DNA of 64,000 nucleotides from Planctomycetota bacterium (GCA_016712285.1 JADJRK010000001.1:2728001-2792000), one strand, 5' to 3'; counted from the stretch's first letter, positions 43,320-51,530 are shown. Translations and numbers: made by a program. Notes: generated by a model from the sequence alone, not told the origin.

Positions 43320-43973
43320 ATGTTCGATCCTGACCTGCTCAAGTTCATGGGCGAGCTCAAGCGCAACAACAACCGCGACTGGTTCAACACGAACAAGAAG
43401 CGCTTCGAAGCCAGCGTACAGGCCCCCGCGCTGGCCTTCATCCGCGCCATGGCGCCGCGGCTTAAGAAAGTCAGCAAGTCGCTCAACGCCGACGACAGCA
43501 AGTCCGGCGGCTCGCTGTTCCGCATCTACCGCGACGTGCGCTTTGCCAAAGACAAGCGCCCCTACCAGGACTACGTCGCCATGCGCTTTCTTCACGACAA
43601 GCCGGCTGGTCCCGGCTGCTACATCGCCATCACGGCCGCCGACGTCACGCTGGGCGCCGGAGTGTGGCAACCCGACAAGGGCCCGCTCGAAAGCATTCGC
43701 AAAGCCATCGCCGCCGGCCCCCGCGCGTGGGCCAAGGCAAAGGCAGCCACAGGCTGGGAGCTTGGGGGCGAGACACTCGCGCGCCCGCCCAAGGGTTTCG
43801 ATAAAGACAACCCGGCGATCGACGACATCAAGCGCAAAGACTTCGTGCTGTTCAAGAAGTTGAAACCGCAGACCATCCTCGACAAAGACTTCGACGCCAA
43901 AGTCGCCGCCGAGTACGCAACCGCCAAACCGTTTCTGAAGTTCCTCGCCGAAGCACTGAAACTGCCCTTCTGA
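43320..43973 (+). CDS. DUF2461 family protein
   Basis: A 217-residue protein of the DUF2461 / TIGR02453 family, whose biochemical role is unknown. I prefer the ATG at 43320 over 43302 because GGAGG lies seven bases upstream. Family blocks: FDPDLLKFMGELKRNNNRDW, RIYRDVRFAKDKRPYQDY, PGCYIAITAADVTLGAGVW, and the C-terminal LLKK-like LFKKLKP. Its last 27 bases (43947-43973) are repeated at 44430-44456 beyond the VOC gene. The VOC gene starts seven bases after its stop, so the two are probably cotranscribed. Confidence 0.92.
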   Translation: MFDPDLLKFMGELKRNNNRDWFNTNKKRFEASVQAPALAFIRAMAPRLKKVSKSLNADDSKSGGSLFRIYRDVRFAKDKRPYQDYVAMRFLHDKPAGPGCYIAITAADVTLGAGVWQPDKGPLESIRKAIAAGPRAWAKAKAATGWELGGETLARPPKGFDKDNPAIDDIKRKDFVLFKKLKPQTILDKDFDAKVAAEYATAKPFLKFLAEALKLPF

Positions 43974-43980
43974 GAAGCCC

Positions 43981-44331
43981 ATGCGAATCGGCCATATCGA
44001 ACTGTTCGTCACCGACCCTCAAGCCAGCAAGCGCTTCTACTGCGAGCTGCTGGGCTTTGAACTCGTCACCGAGCAGGCGCAGGGCCGGCTTGTGTGGCTT
44101 GCGCTTGATGGTCGAGAAGTCCTGTTGCGCCCAGCGACTGCGCCGCGCAATGGCGGCGTCGCCTACGGGGACAGCGGCCCGGCGCTGGTGCTGTACACCG
44201 CCGACCTGCCCGCGACCCTGGCCCGGCTGCGCGACCGCGGACTTGAGCCGTGCGGCCAGGACTCGGGTTGCCCGCTGTTTCGCGACCCGGACGGCCACTG
44301 GCTGCAACTCGTCAACCCGGACGCACATTAG
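43981..44331 (+). CDS. VOC superfamily (glyoxalase-like) protein
   Basis: A 116-residue single-module protein of the vicinal oxygen chelate superfamily. IGHIELFVTDPQASKRFYCE and LGFELV form the first beta-alpha-beta unit; PLFRDPDGHWLQLVNPDA the second. Candidate metal ligands are His5, Glu7 and the Glu/Gln positions near the end, but the specific reaction (glyoxalase, dioxygenase, fosfomycin-type) cannot be told. Its stop codon overlaps the remnant of a GNAT gene on the other strand, and it is flanked by a 27-base direct repeat (43947-43973 and 44430-44456). Confidence 0.9.
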   Translation: MRIGHIELFVTDPQASKRFYCELLGFELVTEQAQGRLVWLALDGREVLLRPATAPRNGGVAYGDSGPALVLYTADLPATLARLRDRGLEPCGQDSGCPLFRDPDGHWLQLVNPDAH

Positions 44332-44430
44332 ACAAACAAGTGCATGCTGATTTCGTCGGTGTAGCTGCCGTCGGCGTACTTGATGGCGCGCGGGTTGTCT
44401 GCCAACACCACCAGTTGCACGCACTCAATG
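44328..44430 (-). pseudogene. Remnant of the 3' end of the GNAT acetyltransferase gene
   Basis: On the minus strand this encodes ECVQLVVLADNPRAI directly joined to KYADGSYTDEISMHLFV and a stop. The intact GNAT gene at 46722-47273 has the same text with RLYYKCGFAVNGVKPRAI in between, so the copy lost 54 bases by deletion between two PRAI-coding repeats. Nucleotide identity in the shared parts is about 97 percent by eye, so the duplication is recent. It lacks any start or catalytic part. Confidence 0.85.
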
Positions 44431-44456
44431 CCGAGGCACTGAAACTGCCCTTCTAG
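44430..44456 (+). repeat. Duplicate of the last 27 bases of the DUF2461 gene
   Basis: GCCGAGGCACTGAAACTGCC continues as CTTCTAG and matches 43947-43973 (GCCGAAGCACTGAAACTGCC, CTTCTGA) in 25 of 27 positions. It abuts the GNAT remnant and so marks a recombination joint just upstream of the copper-type ATPase gene. Confidence 0.8.
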
Positions 44457-44534
44457 CTCGATCGGCAGAATTCTGCCGAATTGCGGGAAACTGGTAGGAT
44501 GATACGGGTTGTTCTGTGGCCCAAGGAGATTGCC

Positions 44535-46721
44535 ATGGACCACCACCACGACCACCACAACCACGACCACCACGCGCAACCGTCGGCGCAAACCGACGCG
44601 CCGCCCGGAACGCTCTACACCTGCCCGATGCACCCCGAGATCCGACAGACCGGCCCGGGGTCTTGCCCGATCTGCGGCATGGCACTTGAGCCCGTACAGC
44701 CATCCCTTAAAGAGGAAGCGAATCCTGAACTTCGGGAGATGACGCTGCGCTTCTGGGTCAGCGCCGCGTTGTCGTTGCCGCTGCTGCTGATCGCGATGGG
44801 CGACATGCTGCCCGGCGAGCCGGTGTCGCGAGTGATCGCGCCCACGGTACGCGTGTGGCTTGAGTTCGGCCTTGCGCTGCCGGTCGTCACCTGGGGCGCA
44901 TGGCCGTTCTATGTGCGCGGCGTGAGGTCTTTGCGCGGGTTCCGGCTGAACATGTTTACGCTGATCGCCCTGGGCGTATTCGTTGCCTCGGCCTTTAGCA
45001 TCGTGGCGACGTTTGCGCCGGGCATCTTTCCGCATGACTTCCGCGGCCATGGCGGGGCCGTGCCGGTTTACTACGAAGCCGCAGCCGTGATCACCGCGCT
45101 GGTGCTGCTAGGCCAGGTGCTTGAGCTGCGGGCCCGCTCACGCACCGGCGCTGCAATCAAGGCGCTGCTGGGAATGGCGGCCAAGACCGCCCGTCGCGTG
45201 AATGATTCGGGCGAAGAGGACATCCCACTGCAGCACGTGCATGTGGGCGACCGGCTGCGCGTGCGGCCCGGCGAGAAGGTTCCGGTCGATGGCGAGATCA
45301 TCGAAGGGTCGAGCAGCATTGACGAGTCCATGGTCAGCGGCGAGCCCATCCCCGTGGAAAAGCACGAGGGCGACAAGGTGATCGGCAGCACCGTCAACGG
45401 CAGCGGCGGATTCATCATGCGTGCCGAAAAGGTCGGCAGCGACACGCTGCTCGCACGCATCGTGAACATGGTGGCCGACGCGCAGCGCTCACGTGCCCCA
45501 ATCCAGAAGCTCGCCGACCTGGTAAGCGGCTGGTTCGTGCCGGCTGTGATGCTGATTGCCGTTGTCACCTTCGGCGTGTGGGCGCTGGTCGGCCCGCCGC
45601 CGGCGACGGCCTATGCGCTGTTGAACGCGGTGGCAGTGCTGATCATTGCCTGCCCGTGCGCGCTGGGGCTTGCCACGCCAATCTCCATCATGGTGGCAAC
45701 AGGGCGCGGGGCCGGCGCGGGCGTGCTGTTCCGGAACGCGGAAGCCATCGAACGCATGCGCAAGGTTGACACCCTGGTCGTGGACAAGACCGGCACCCTG
45801 ACCCAGGGCAAGCCGGCACTGGTCACGATTGAAGTGACGGGCATAGACGAAGCCGCCTTGCTGACAACCGCGGCATCGCTCGAAAACTCCAGCGAGCACC
45901 CGTTGGCCGCCGCCATCGTCAAGGGCGCCGCCGAGCGCGGAATTCAGCCAGCCGAGGTGAGCGCCTTTGCTTCCCACACCGGCAAAGGCGTCTCGGGGAC
46001 CGTGCAGGGCCGGCAATCAGCCCTGGGAAATGCCGCACTGATGGAGAGCCTGGGCGTTGATCTCGCGCCGCTGGCCGAGCGCGCCGACCGCCTGCGCGAA
46101 CAGGGCCAGACCGTGATGTTCGTGGCCATCGACAGCGCGCTCGTCGGCATTCTGGGCGTCACCGACCCGATCAAGCCATCGACACCCGATGCAATTTCCG
46201 GCCTTCAAGCGGCGGGCATCCACGTCGTCATGATGACCGGCGACAACGAGCGCACGGCCAGGGCCGTTGCGAAACAGCTGGGGCTGGATGACGTGATCGC
46301 GGGCGTACTGCCCGACGGCAAAGCCGCCCACGTCAAAGCCCTGCAGCAGAAAGGACACGTCGTGGCCATGGCCGGCGACGGCGTGAACGACGCGCCCGCG
46401 CTGGCCCAAGCCGACGTTGGCATCGCCATGGGCACGGGCACCGACGTCGCCATGGAAAGCGCTCATGTCACGCTGGTCAAGGGCGACCTGCGCGGCATTC
46501 TGCGGGCGCGCGCGCTCAGCAACGCGACGCTTGCCAACATCAAGCAGAACCTGTTCTTTGCGTTCGTCTACAACGCGCTGGGCGTGCCCGTCGCCGCGGG
46601 CGTGCTGTACCCGCTGTTCGGGGTCCTGCTCAGCCCGATGATCGCGGCCGCCGCCATGAGCCTGAGCTCAGTCAGCGTGATCACCAACGCACTTCGGCTG
46701 CGCAAGGCGAAGCTTGGTTGA
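44535..46721 (+). CDS. copA: P1B-type heavy-metal translocating ATPase (CopA/SilP-like)
   Basis: A 728-residue inner-membrane pump, probably exporting Cu(I) or Ag(I). AAGGAGAT stands upstream of the ATG at 44535. The N-terminus is His-rich (HHHDHHNHDHH) and is followed by a heavy-metal-binding domain YTCPMHPEIRQTGPGSCPIC rather than the usual CxxC HMA domain. Then come the P1B elements: IIACPCALGLATP (CPC, about residue 372), DKTGTLTQGKP (about 416), SEHPLAAAIVKGA (HP locus, about 453), MTGDNERTA, GDGVNDAPALAQADVGIAMG (about 613). The length and layout resemble plasmid-borne silver/copper pumps. No regulator or chaperone adjoins. The gene is bracketed by direct copies of the GNAT 3' end, suggesting it arrived or was rearranged as a unit. 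Confidence 0.95.
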   Translation: MDHHHDHHNHDHHAQPSAQTDAPPGTLYTCPMHPEIRQTGPGSCPICGMALEPVQPSLKEEANPELREMTLRFWVSAALSLPLLLIAMGDMLPGEPVSRVIAPTVRVWLEFGLALPVVTWGAWPFYVRGVRSLRGFRLNMFTLIALGVFVASAFSIVATFAPGIFPHDFRGHGGAVPVYYEAAAVITALVLLGQVLELRARSRTGAAIKALLGMAAKTARRVNDSGEEDIPLQHVHVGDRLRVRPGEKVPVDGEIIEGSSSIDESMVSGEPIPVEKHEGDKVIGSTVNGSGGFIMRAEKVGSDTLLARIVNMVADAQRSRAPIQKLADLVSGWFVPAVMLIAVVTFGVWALVGPPPATAYALLNAVAVLIIACPCALGLATPISIMVATGRGAGAGVLFRNAEAIERMRKVDTLVVDKTGTLTQGKPALVTIEVTGIDEAALLTTAASLENSSEHPLAAAIVKGAAERGIQPAEVSAFASHTGKGVSGTVQGRQSALGNAALMESLGVDLAPLAERADRLREQGQTVMFVAIDSALVGILGVTDPIKPSTPDAISGLQAAGIHVVMMTGDNERTARAVAKQLGLDDVIAGVLPDGKAAHVKALQQKGHVVAMAGDGVNDAPALAQADVGIAMGTGTDVAMESAHVTLVKGDLRGILRARALSNATLANIKQNLFFAFVYNALGVPVAAGVLYPLFGVLLSPMIAAAAMSLSSVSVITNALRLRKAKLG

Positions 46722-47273
46722 TCACACGAAGATGTGCATGCTGATTTCGTCGGTGTAGATGCCGTCGGCGTACTTGATGGCGCGCGGCTTGACGCCGTTC
46801 ACTGCAAACCCGCACTTGTAATACAACCGTATCGCGCGCGGGTTGTCTGCCAGCACCACCAGTTGCACGCACTCGATGCGCGGGCTTTCCTGCGCCCATG
46901 CCAGCAGCGCCCGCACCATCGCTTCGCCAATGCCGCACCCCTGCCACGCCGGAATCACGCCGATCCCGAACACCCCGCCGTGGCGTTGGCGTGTCCGCGC
47001 GTGCTGCCGGAAGTTGATGTTGCCGACGATCCATTCCCCGGCCAGTGCGACCAGAAGCAGCGCGTCGGGGTTGTCCGACAGTTCCTGGATCCATTTGCGT
47101 TCATCTTCCACGGACAGGTTGAACTCTTCAGGCGTGGTAATAAAGCCGACGCCCGCGCTGCGCACCTCGCGCGCGCATGCCAACAGTTGCTCCGCGTCGT
47201 CAGGCGTCGCGCAGCGCAGCACCACGTCGCGACCATCCTTTGCGCGCAGGGTTGATGACCGGAACGTGCCCAT
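46722..47273 (-). CDS. GNAT family N-acetyltransferase
   Basis: Acetyl-CoA-dependent acetyltransferase of about 183 residues from ATG 47273 (TTG 47288 would add five residues). It has the GNAT core: FGIGVIPAWQGCGIGEAMVRAL (motif A with the Q-x-x-G-I-G pyrophosphate loop) and LVVLADNPRAIRLYYKCGF (motif B), as in RimJ/RimL-like or PA4866-like enzymes. Substrate unknown. It is convergent with copA (stop codons adjacent) and divergent from the small gene at 47330. A deleted copy of its 3' end lies on the other side of copA. Confidence 0.92.
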   Translation of the reverse strand: MGTFRSSTLRAKDGRDVVLRCATPDDAEQLLACAREVRSAGVGFITTPEEFNLSVEDERKWIQELSDNPDALLLVALAGEWIVGNINFRQHARTRQRHGGVFGIGVIPAWQGCGIGEAMVRALLAWAQESPRIECVQLVVLADNPRAIRLYYKCGFAVNGVKPRAIKYADGIYTDEISMHIFV

Positions 47274-47329
47274 GGTTTCAGGGTACAACTTGCAGTTGCC
47301 AGCCGTCGATGGTGTTGCAGACTGTGGGC

Positions 47330-47641
47330 ATGGGCTACACGGTTCGGAACATCACCACTTACGACAATGAAAACCCCTGGTGGCCCGAGCGCCGCGGCCA
47401 TTGGGAAGTCGTGGATGACGCGGGCGATGTCGTGTACAGCTTTGAGTGGCACTTCAACGGCGACAAAGCCGAATGGGACGAGCGCGAGTTCTGGCAAGGC
47501 CCCAGGCAGGTGCGCATCAGCAACGACGGCCAGTGGGTCGAATGCGTGATGCAGACCGGAGTGGAGCGCGGGTTCACTTTTCCCGGCCAAACCGGTGAGC
47601 GGGTTGAACGCCACCCGCTGCCCCCCGCGACTTCGGCTTGA
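47330..47641 (+). CDS. Small conserved-looking hypothetical protein
   Basis: I do not recognise this 103-residue protein. It is rich in Trp and acidic residues (ENPWWPERRGHWEVVDDAGD, SFEWHFNGDKAEWDEREFW), with no signal peptide or membrane helix; a small beta-rich soluble protein is likely. I choose the ATG at 47330 because the GNAT gene is divergent from here and the codon usage matches neighbours from this point. RidA begins 32 bases after its stop, so the three genes to 48661 may form one transcript. Confidence 0.65.
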   Translation: MGYTVRNITTYDNENPWWPERRGHWEVVDDAGDVVYSFEWHFNGDKAEWDEREFWQGPRQVRISNDGQWVECVMQTGVERGFTFPGQTGERVERHPLPPATSA

Positions 47642-47672
47642 GTCCTGCGGTGCGCGCCGCTACGCTCGCGGC

Positions 47673-48059
47673 ATGGAAAGACGCGAAGTCACCTCGGGCG
47701 CGCCCTGGGAACAGAAGTACGGGTATCGTCGCGCGGTGCGCGTCGGCCCCCACGTGCACGTCTCGGGCACCGCGCCGCTGGATGCGCAAGGCAACACCTT
47801 CGGCGTCGGCGACGCCTACGGCCAGGCAAAGCGCTGCCTCGAAATCGCGCTGGACGCCGCCGCCCAGCTTGGTGCAACGGTCGCGAACGTCGTGCGCACC
47901 CGCATGTACGTGACCGACATGCGCTTTGCCGACGACTTCGGCCGCGCCCACGGCGACGTGTTTCGCGAGCACCCGCCCGCGTCCACCATGGTGGAAATCC
48001 GCAAGCTGATCAACCCCGACATGCTGATCGAGATCGAACTTGAGGCCTACGTCCCATGA
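47673..48059 (+). CDS. RidA/YjgF-family protein
   Basis: A 128-residue trimeric enamine/imine deaminase-type protein. YGYRRAVRVGPHVHVSGTAP, then AYGQAKRCLEIALDAAAQLG, VVRTRMYVTDMRFADDFG and the closing STMVEIRKLINPDMLIEIEL match the family; the Arg of VVRTRMYV is the conserved substrate-carboxylate-binding position. This subgroup (with AP-E-Q-K-Y-G-Y start) is often annotated as a RidA paralog rather than true RidA. The stop overlaps the HAD gene start (ATGA), so they are translationally coupled. Confidence 0.93.
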   Translation: MERREVTSGAPWEQKYGYRRAVRVGPHVHVSGTAPLDAQGNTFGVGDAYGQAKRCLEIALDAAAQLGATVANVVRTRMYVTDMRFADDFGRAHGDVFREHPPASTMVEIRKLINPDMLIEIELEAYVP

Positions 48060-48661
48060 GTGACGTGCGCGCCGTACTTTGGGACATGGGCGGCGTGCTC
48101 TGCCGCGTGGACGAGTCCGCGGTCTGGGACGCCTGGCAGCAGCACACCGGCATTAGCGGCGATGAGCTGCGCCGCGAGCTGTACGACCGCGGCTTGAAAC
48201 TTGAGTTTGACAGCGGCTTGAAGTCGCCCGGCGGCGTCGCCCTGTTCCTGGCCACGCGCTGGGAGGTTGACGTGTCAAGTGCCGACTGGCGCCGCATCTG
48301 GGGCCTGGCCGTGGCCCCGGAACCCGAGATGGACGAGCTGGCAGCCGCCATCGCCGCCCGCACCCCGTGCGCGCTGGCCAGCACCACCGACAAGGTCCAT
48401 CACGAGAAACTGGCGGGCGAGCTGAAGTGCCTGGCTGCGTTCAAGGCACAGGTGGTTTCGTACAAAGTCGGCCACGTGAAGCCGCACCCGAACTTTTACC
48501 GGGCCTGCCTCGATGCGCTCGGCACCGAGGCCCGGCACACGCTTTTCATCGACGACAGGCTTGAGAATGTGCTGGGCGCGGTCGATGCCGGCATGCAGGG
48601 CTTTCGCTACACGACCATGCACGAGTTGCGCAAAGAGTTCGCCCGCGTAAGCCTGATCTAG
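48056..48661 (+). CDS. HAD-superfamily hydrolase (subfamily IA)
   Basis: A 201-residue phosphatase-like protein. Motif I is WDMGGVLC: the nucleophile Asp is present, while the second Asp of DxD is Gly, as often in the IA group with MGGV/LGGV. Motif II ASTTD, motif III Lys in GHVKPHP, and motif IV FIDDRLENVLGA are all recognisable, and a helical cap lies between motifs I and II. The substrate is unknown. The start overlaps the RidA stop by four bases. Metabolite-repair duties would fit the RidA coupling but are an inference. Confidence 0.92.
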   Translation: MSDVRAVLWDMGGVLCRVDESAVWDAWQQHTGISGDELRRELYDRGLKLEFDSGLKSPGGVALFLATRWEVDVSSADWRRIWGLAVAPEPEMDELAAAIAARTPCALASTTDKVHHEKLAGELKCLAAFKAQVVSYKVGHVKPHPNFYRACLDALGTEARHTLFIDDRLENVLGAVDAGMQGFRYTTMHELRKEFARVSLI

Positions 48662-48674
48662 CATGACTACACTA

Positions 48675-48856
48675 GACATGTGTTGCGGCCGTCTCGGCCG
48701 CACGTGTTGCGCGCGTCTCGCGCGCACGTGTAGCGGGCCTTCCGCCTTCGCTGAAGCTCCGGCGGACAGGACCGACCCGCTTTGGCGCCCGGGACGGGCA
48801 CCACACCTGCAGGCCAGAGGCCTGCAACACGTGCGGGCTCGAAGCCCGCAACACGC
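48675..48856. repeat. Compound hairpin cluster between convergent genes
   Basis: The left part has TGTTGCGGCCGTCTCGGCCG-CAC and GTGTTGCGCGCGTCTCGCGC-GCAC; the right part CCTGCAGGCCAGAGGCCTGC-AACACG and GTGCGGGCTCGAAGCCCGC-AACACG. Each unit is a small hairpin, and left and right units are complementary through CACGTGTTGC/GCAACACGTG. A middle unit TCCGCCTTCGCTGAAGCTCC-GGCGGA is another. It fills the space between the HAD and DUF1549 genes and may end both transcripts. Confidence 0.75.
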
Positions 48857-48866
48857 AAAGCTGTCA

Positions 48867-50720
48867 TCAGTGATTGGTGCTGAACTCGCTGGTCAGTAGC
48901 AGCGCAAACAGCGCGTCTTCCCAGCCCTGGCGCTCGTCTTTGCCTTGCCCGATGAACGCCGCAAAGCGCTCGGTCTCGGCGCTGCTGGGGCGGCGCGACA
49001 GCACGATCAGGAACAGCCGTTCAATCCGCTGCTCGATCTTGCCTGACCCCGTGGTGATGTGGTCCAGCACCGAGCCGCGGCCCCACGCCGACAGCTGCGT
49101 CGTGACCTCGCCGTTCATCAGCATCAAGGCCTGGTCAATCGTGAGCGTGAAGCCTTCAGCTTCCATCATTTCGTCGTCGCTCGAAATCGCGGCGTAACGG
49201 CGCGAAGCCGCACGGCGCACATACCAGTCATCGCCCATCGTGTCGATCAATGCCTCGAGCTTGTCCAGCGCCTCGGTGTCGTACTCGTAGCGCTTGCCCT
49301 TGGCGTCGGCCTTCTTCTCTTTCTTTTCGTCGTTCTTCTCTCCTGCGGCTGCGTCAGCGGCTGCCTTCATCTCGCGCTCGGCTTGCTGGCGTTCGCGGGC
49401 GTAGGGGTTGGACTTGACGCCGACGCGCTTGCGCTGGGCATGGTTGGAAATCGTCAGCAGCGTGCCGAAGAACTGTTCGGGCGCAAGTTGCCGCACAGGG
49501 TAGCGGGCGAAGTGCCAGTTCTCGACGTTGCCTTCTTTGCGCGTCGCACCACTGCTGGCCGCTTGCCATGTGCGGGTCTTGAGCACGGCGCGGTAGAAGC
49601 GCTGCACGCTGTAGTCGTTGTCGCGCAGGTCTTTGGCCAGCAGGTCCAGCAACTCGGGGTGGCTGGCCTCGTTGATGCTGTTGAAGTCATCGACGGGGTT
49701 GAGAATGCCCATGCCGAACAGGAAGCTCCAGAAGCGGTTGGCCAGGTAGCGCTGGGTCTGGGTGTTTTCGTCGGCGATGGCCCACTTGGCCCAGGCCTTG
49801 CGCCACAACTCGGAGTTTTCGACTTTCAGCTCGTCGCCCAGCAGGTACTTCGGCGCGCGGTAGCGCATCCCTTCGTACTCGCGCAGGCGCTGCTCGACGC
49901 TGTCGATCTGCTTCAAGCGCTTCTGCATGGCCTCAGGGTCCACGCGCCGGACCTTGTTCGGCGCAACGATGGACTGGCGCGGGCGCACGTCGCCCATGCG
50001 GCGCAGGCGCATCGACGAAAAGAAGCTGGCCACGCCGTTGAAGTCGGATTCTTTCCACGCGTCTTCGTAAGGATGGTCGTGGCACTGCGCGCACTGGATC
50101 TGCACGCCTGTAAAGTGGCGCGTCGTTTCGCCGGCCACGTCGGGCGTCAACAGTTCGCGGCGCGAGCCGTAGTAAGCCGCCGCCGGGTTGTCTGACATCT
50201 TTCCTTCGGCGGTGATGATGTCGTACATGATCTGGTCGAACCCGCGGCCGGCGTGAATCTCGTTGGCAATCCACGCGCCCAGCACCATGTCGCCGTTGTC
50301 CTGCGCGCGGGCGCGGCCCGTGAACACCGTCAGCCACTGGTCGGTCACGTACTCGGCAAAGCGTTTGTCGGCGACCAGCGTGTCGATCAGCTTGTTGCGC
50401 TTGTCTTTGTCGGTGGAATCCAGAAACGCCACGGTCTCGTCGGCTTTGGGCGGCATGCCGGTCAGGTCAAGGTACACGCGGCGCACAAACTCGGCATCGT
50501 TGGTCTGGGGCGCGCGGGTGATGCCGTCGCGGGCCAGCAGCTTGTCGATCTCGCGGTCAATGGCCGCCGTCAGCGCGCTTTCCGCGTTGCCGGTTGAGGG
50601 CGAGGCTTCGGTTTTCTTGTCGTCCGGCTTGGCGTCCGTTTCTTCGGCAGCCGCAAACGTCTGGAATGCAAGCAGGGCGCACGCAATGGCGGCAGCGGCA
50701 AAGATCGCGGTCAAACGCAT
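48867..50720 (-). CDS. Planctomycete DUF1549/DUF1553 protein (PSCyt2/PSD1 type)
   Basis: A 617-residue exported protein of a family that is greatly expanded in planctomycetes. A signal peptide (MRLTAIFAAAAIACALLAFQ) and an acidic spacer lead into DUF1549: EFVRRVYLDLTGMPPKADET, the helix DKRNKLIDTLVADKRFAEY, and the CxxCH-type motif CAQCHDHP at about residue 210. DUF1553 follows: RYLANRFWSFLFGMGILNPV, SHPELLDLLAKDLRDNDYSV, QLAPEQFFGTLL. A partner DUF1501 protein usually sits next to it but is absent here. The role of the family is unsettled (polysaccharide or sulfated-sugar breakdown has been suggested). RBS AACCTCC-complement GGAGG is present upstream of 50720. Confidence 0.92.
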   Translation of the reverse strand: MRLTAIFAAAAIACALLAFQTFAAAEETDAKPDDKKTEASPSTGNAESALTAAIDREIDKLLARDGITRAPQTNDAEFVRRVYLDLTGMPPKADETVAFLDSTDKDKRNKLIDTLVADKRFAEYVTDQWLTVFTGRARAQDNGDMVLGAWIANEIHAGRGFDQIMYDIITAEGKMSDNPAAAYYGSRRELLTPDVAGETTRHFTGVQIQCAQCHDHPYEDAWKESDFNGVASFFSSMRLRRMGDVRPRQSIVAPNKVRRVDPEAMQKRLKQIDSVEQRLREYEGMRYRAPKYLLGDELKVENSELWRKAWAKWAIADENTQTQRYLANRFWSFLFGMGILNPVDDFNSINEASHPELLDLLAKDLRDNDYSVQRFYRAVLKTRTWQAASSGATRKEGNVENWHFARYPVRQLAPEQFFGTLLTISNHAQRKRVGVKSNPYARERQQAEREMKAAADAAAGEKNDEKKEKKADAKGKRYEYDTEALDKLEALIDTMGDDWYVRRAASRRYAAISSDDEMMEAEGFTLTIDQALMLMNGEVTTQLSAWGRGSVLDHITTGSGKIEQRIERLFLIVLSRRPSSAETERFAAFIGQGKDERQGWEDALFALLLTSEFSTNH

Positions 50721-50816
50721 ACAACCTCCGGGACGCGGACAGGCACATGTTAAACCCGCGCCAAGGCAATAGGTTGCGAAATACCGGAATGCAGGCCCGG
50801 CTGCCGGTGCAGCAAG

Positions 50817-51458
50817 CTACGGGGTCGCCAGTTCAAACACCGGGTCTTCGGATTGGGCCCGGTGCAGCGCCTCGTGGGTTCTTGCCAGGTCCTCGGGCGC
50901 CATCGGCGGCTCGCTGGGCCGGCCCGGTTCTGCCTGTGGGGTCGGCTCGGGTTCCGCCTGTGGCACGTCTTGTGCCCGGGGCGCGACCATCAGCGCGAAC
51001 TCTTCTGTCACCGCCGTATCATGCGACTTGGGGCCGTCGAACTTCAGGTGCACCGCGCGCACAGCCGCGTCGTGGACCTCGTACTTGGTTTGCACCCGCA
51101 GCGCGACTGCCGCCTCGAGCGCCTTGGCGGCGCGAATGGCCACGCTGGGTGCGATCTGCCAGCGGTAGTTCTCGAGCTGCATCATGTCGAGCAGCCGGGC
51201 GCGCGCCTCAAGCTCGCGATGGTGCGCCAGGAGCGTCTTGGTGTGATGGTCGATCGACAACTGGATCTCGGCCAAGCCGAAGAAATCGGTGTAGCGCTCC
51301 ATGCACTCGCGGTAATAGGCCTGGCGCGCAGCCATGTCGGCGTAGCTGCCGGCATCGCGGCCGTGGGCGCCCGCGGCAGGCGCGTGCTGCGCGTCAAGGT
51401 GGACCTGTCCCAGCTTCACGCCGGCTGGGAGCTTTCGAACTTTCGGACGTTTGCTCAT
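50817..51458 (-). CDS. Hypothetical protein with Pro/Glu-rich tail
   Basis: I do not recognise this 213-residue protein. GGAGG stands upstream of the ATG at 51458, supporting the gene. Residues about 35-150 are predicted helical with many His, Arg and Glu (AYYRECMERYTDFFGLAEIQ, SIDHHTKTLLAHHRELEARA); residues about 160-195 are a Pro/Glu linker; a short helical end follows. No signal peptide or membrane segment. It stands alone between the DUF1549 gene and a long repeat region. Could be a small cytoplasmic regulator or structural protein; no function can be given. Confidence 0.72.
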   Translation of the reverse strand: MSKRPKVRKLPAGVKLGQVHLDAQHAPAAGAHGRDAGSYADMAARQAYYRECMERYTDFFGLAEIQLSIDHHTKTLLAHHRELEARARLLDMMQLENYRWQIAPSVAIRAAKALEAAVALRVQTKYEVHDAAVRAVHLKFDGPKSHDTAVTEEFALMVAPRAQDVPQAEPEPTPQAEPGRPSEPPMAPEDLARTHEALHRAQSEDPVFELATP

Positions 51459-51530
51459 GACACCCTCCTGTGGTCGAGCGACACAGGAAGCGTAGCAAGG
51501 GGTGCGACAAGGAATGGATTTTGGGGTTCT

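Noticed and set aside
44328..45050. Minus-strand ORF of 240 codons over the copA 5' end containing the GNAT tail
   Set aside because: Only the last 34 codons are GNAT-derived; the rest is antisense to copA. Recorded as a pseudogene fragment instead.
48675..48856. CRISPR array
   Set aside because: Units are self-complementary with differing cores and no regular spacers of constant length; no cas genes.
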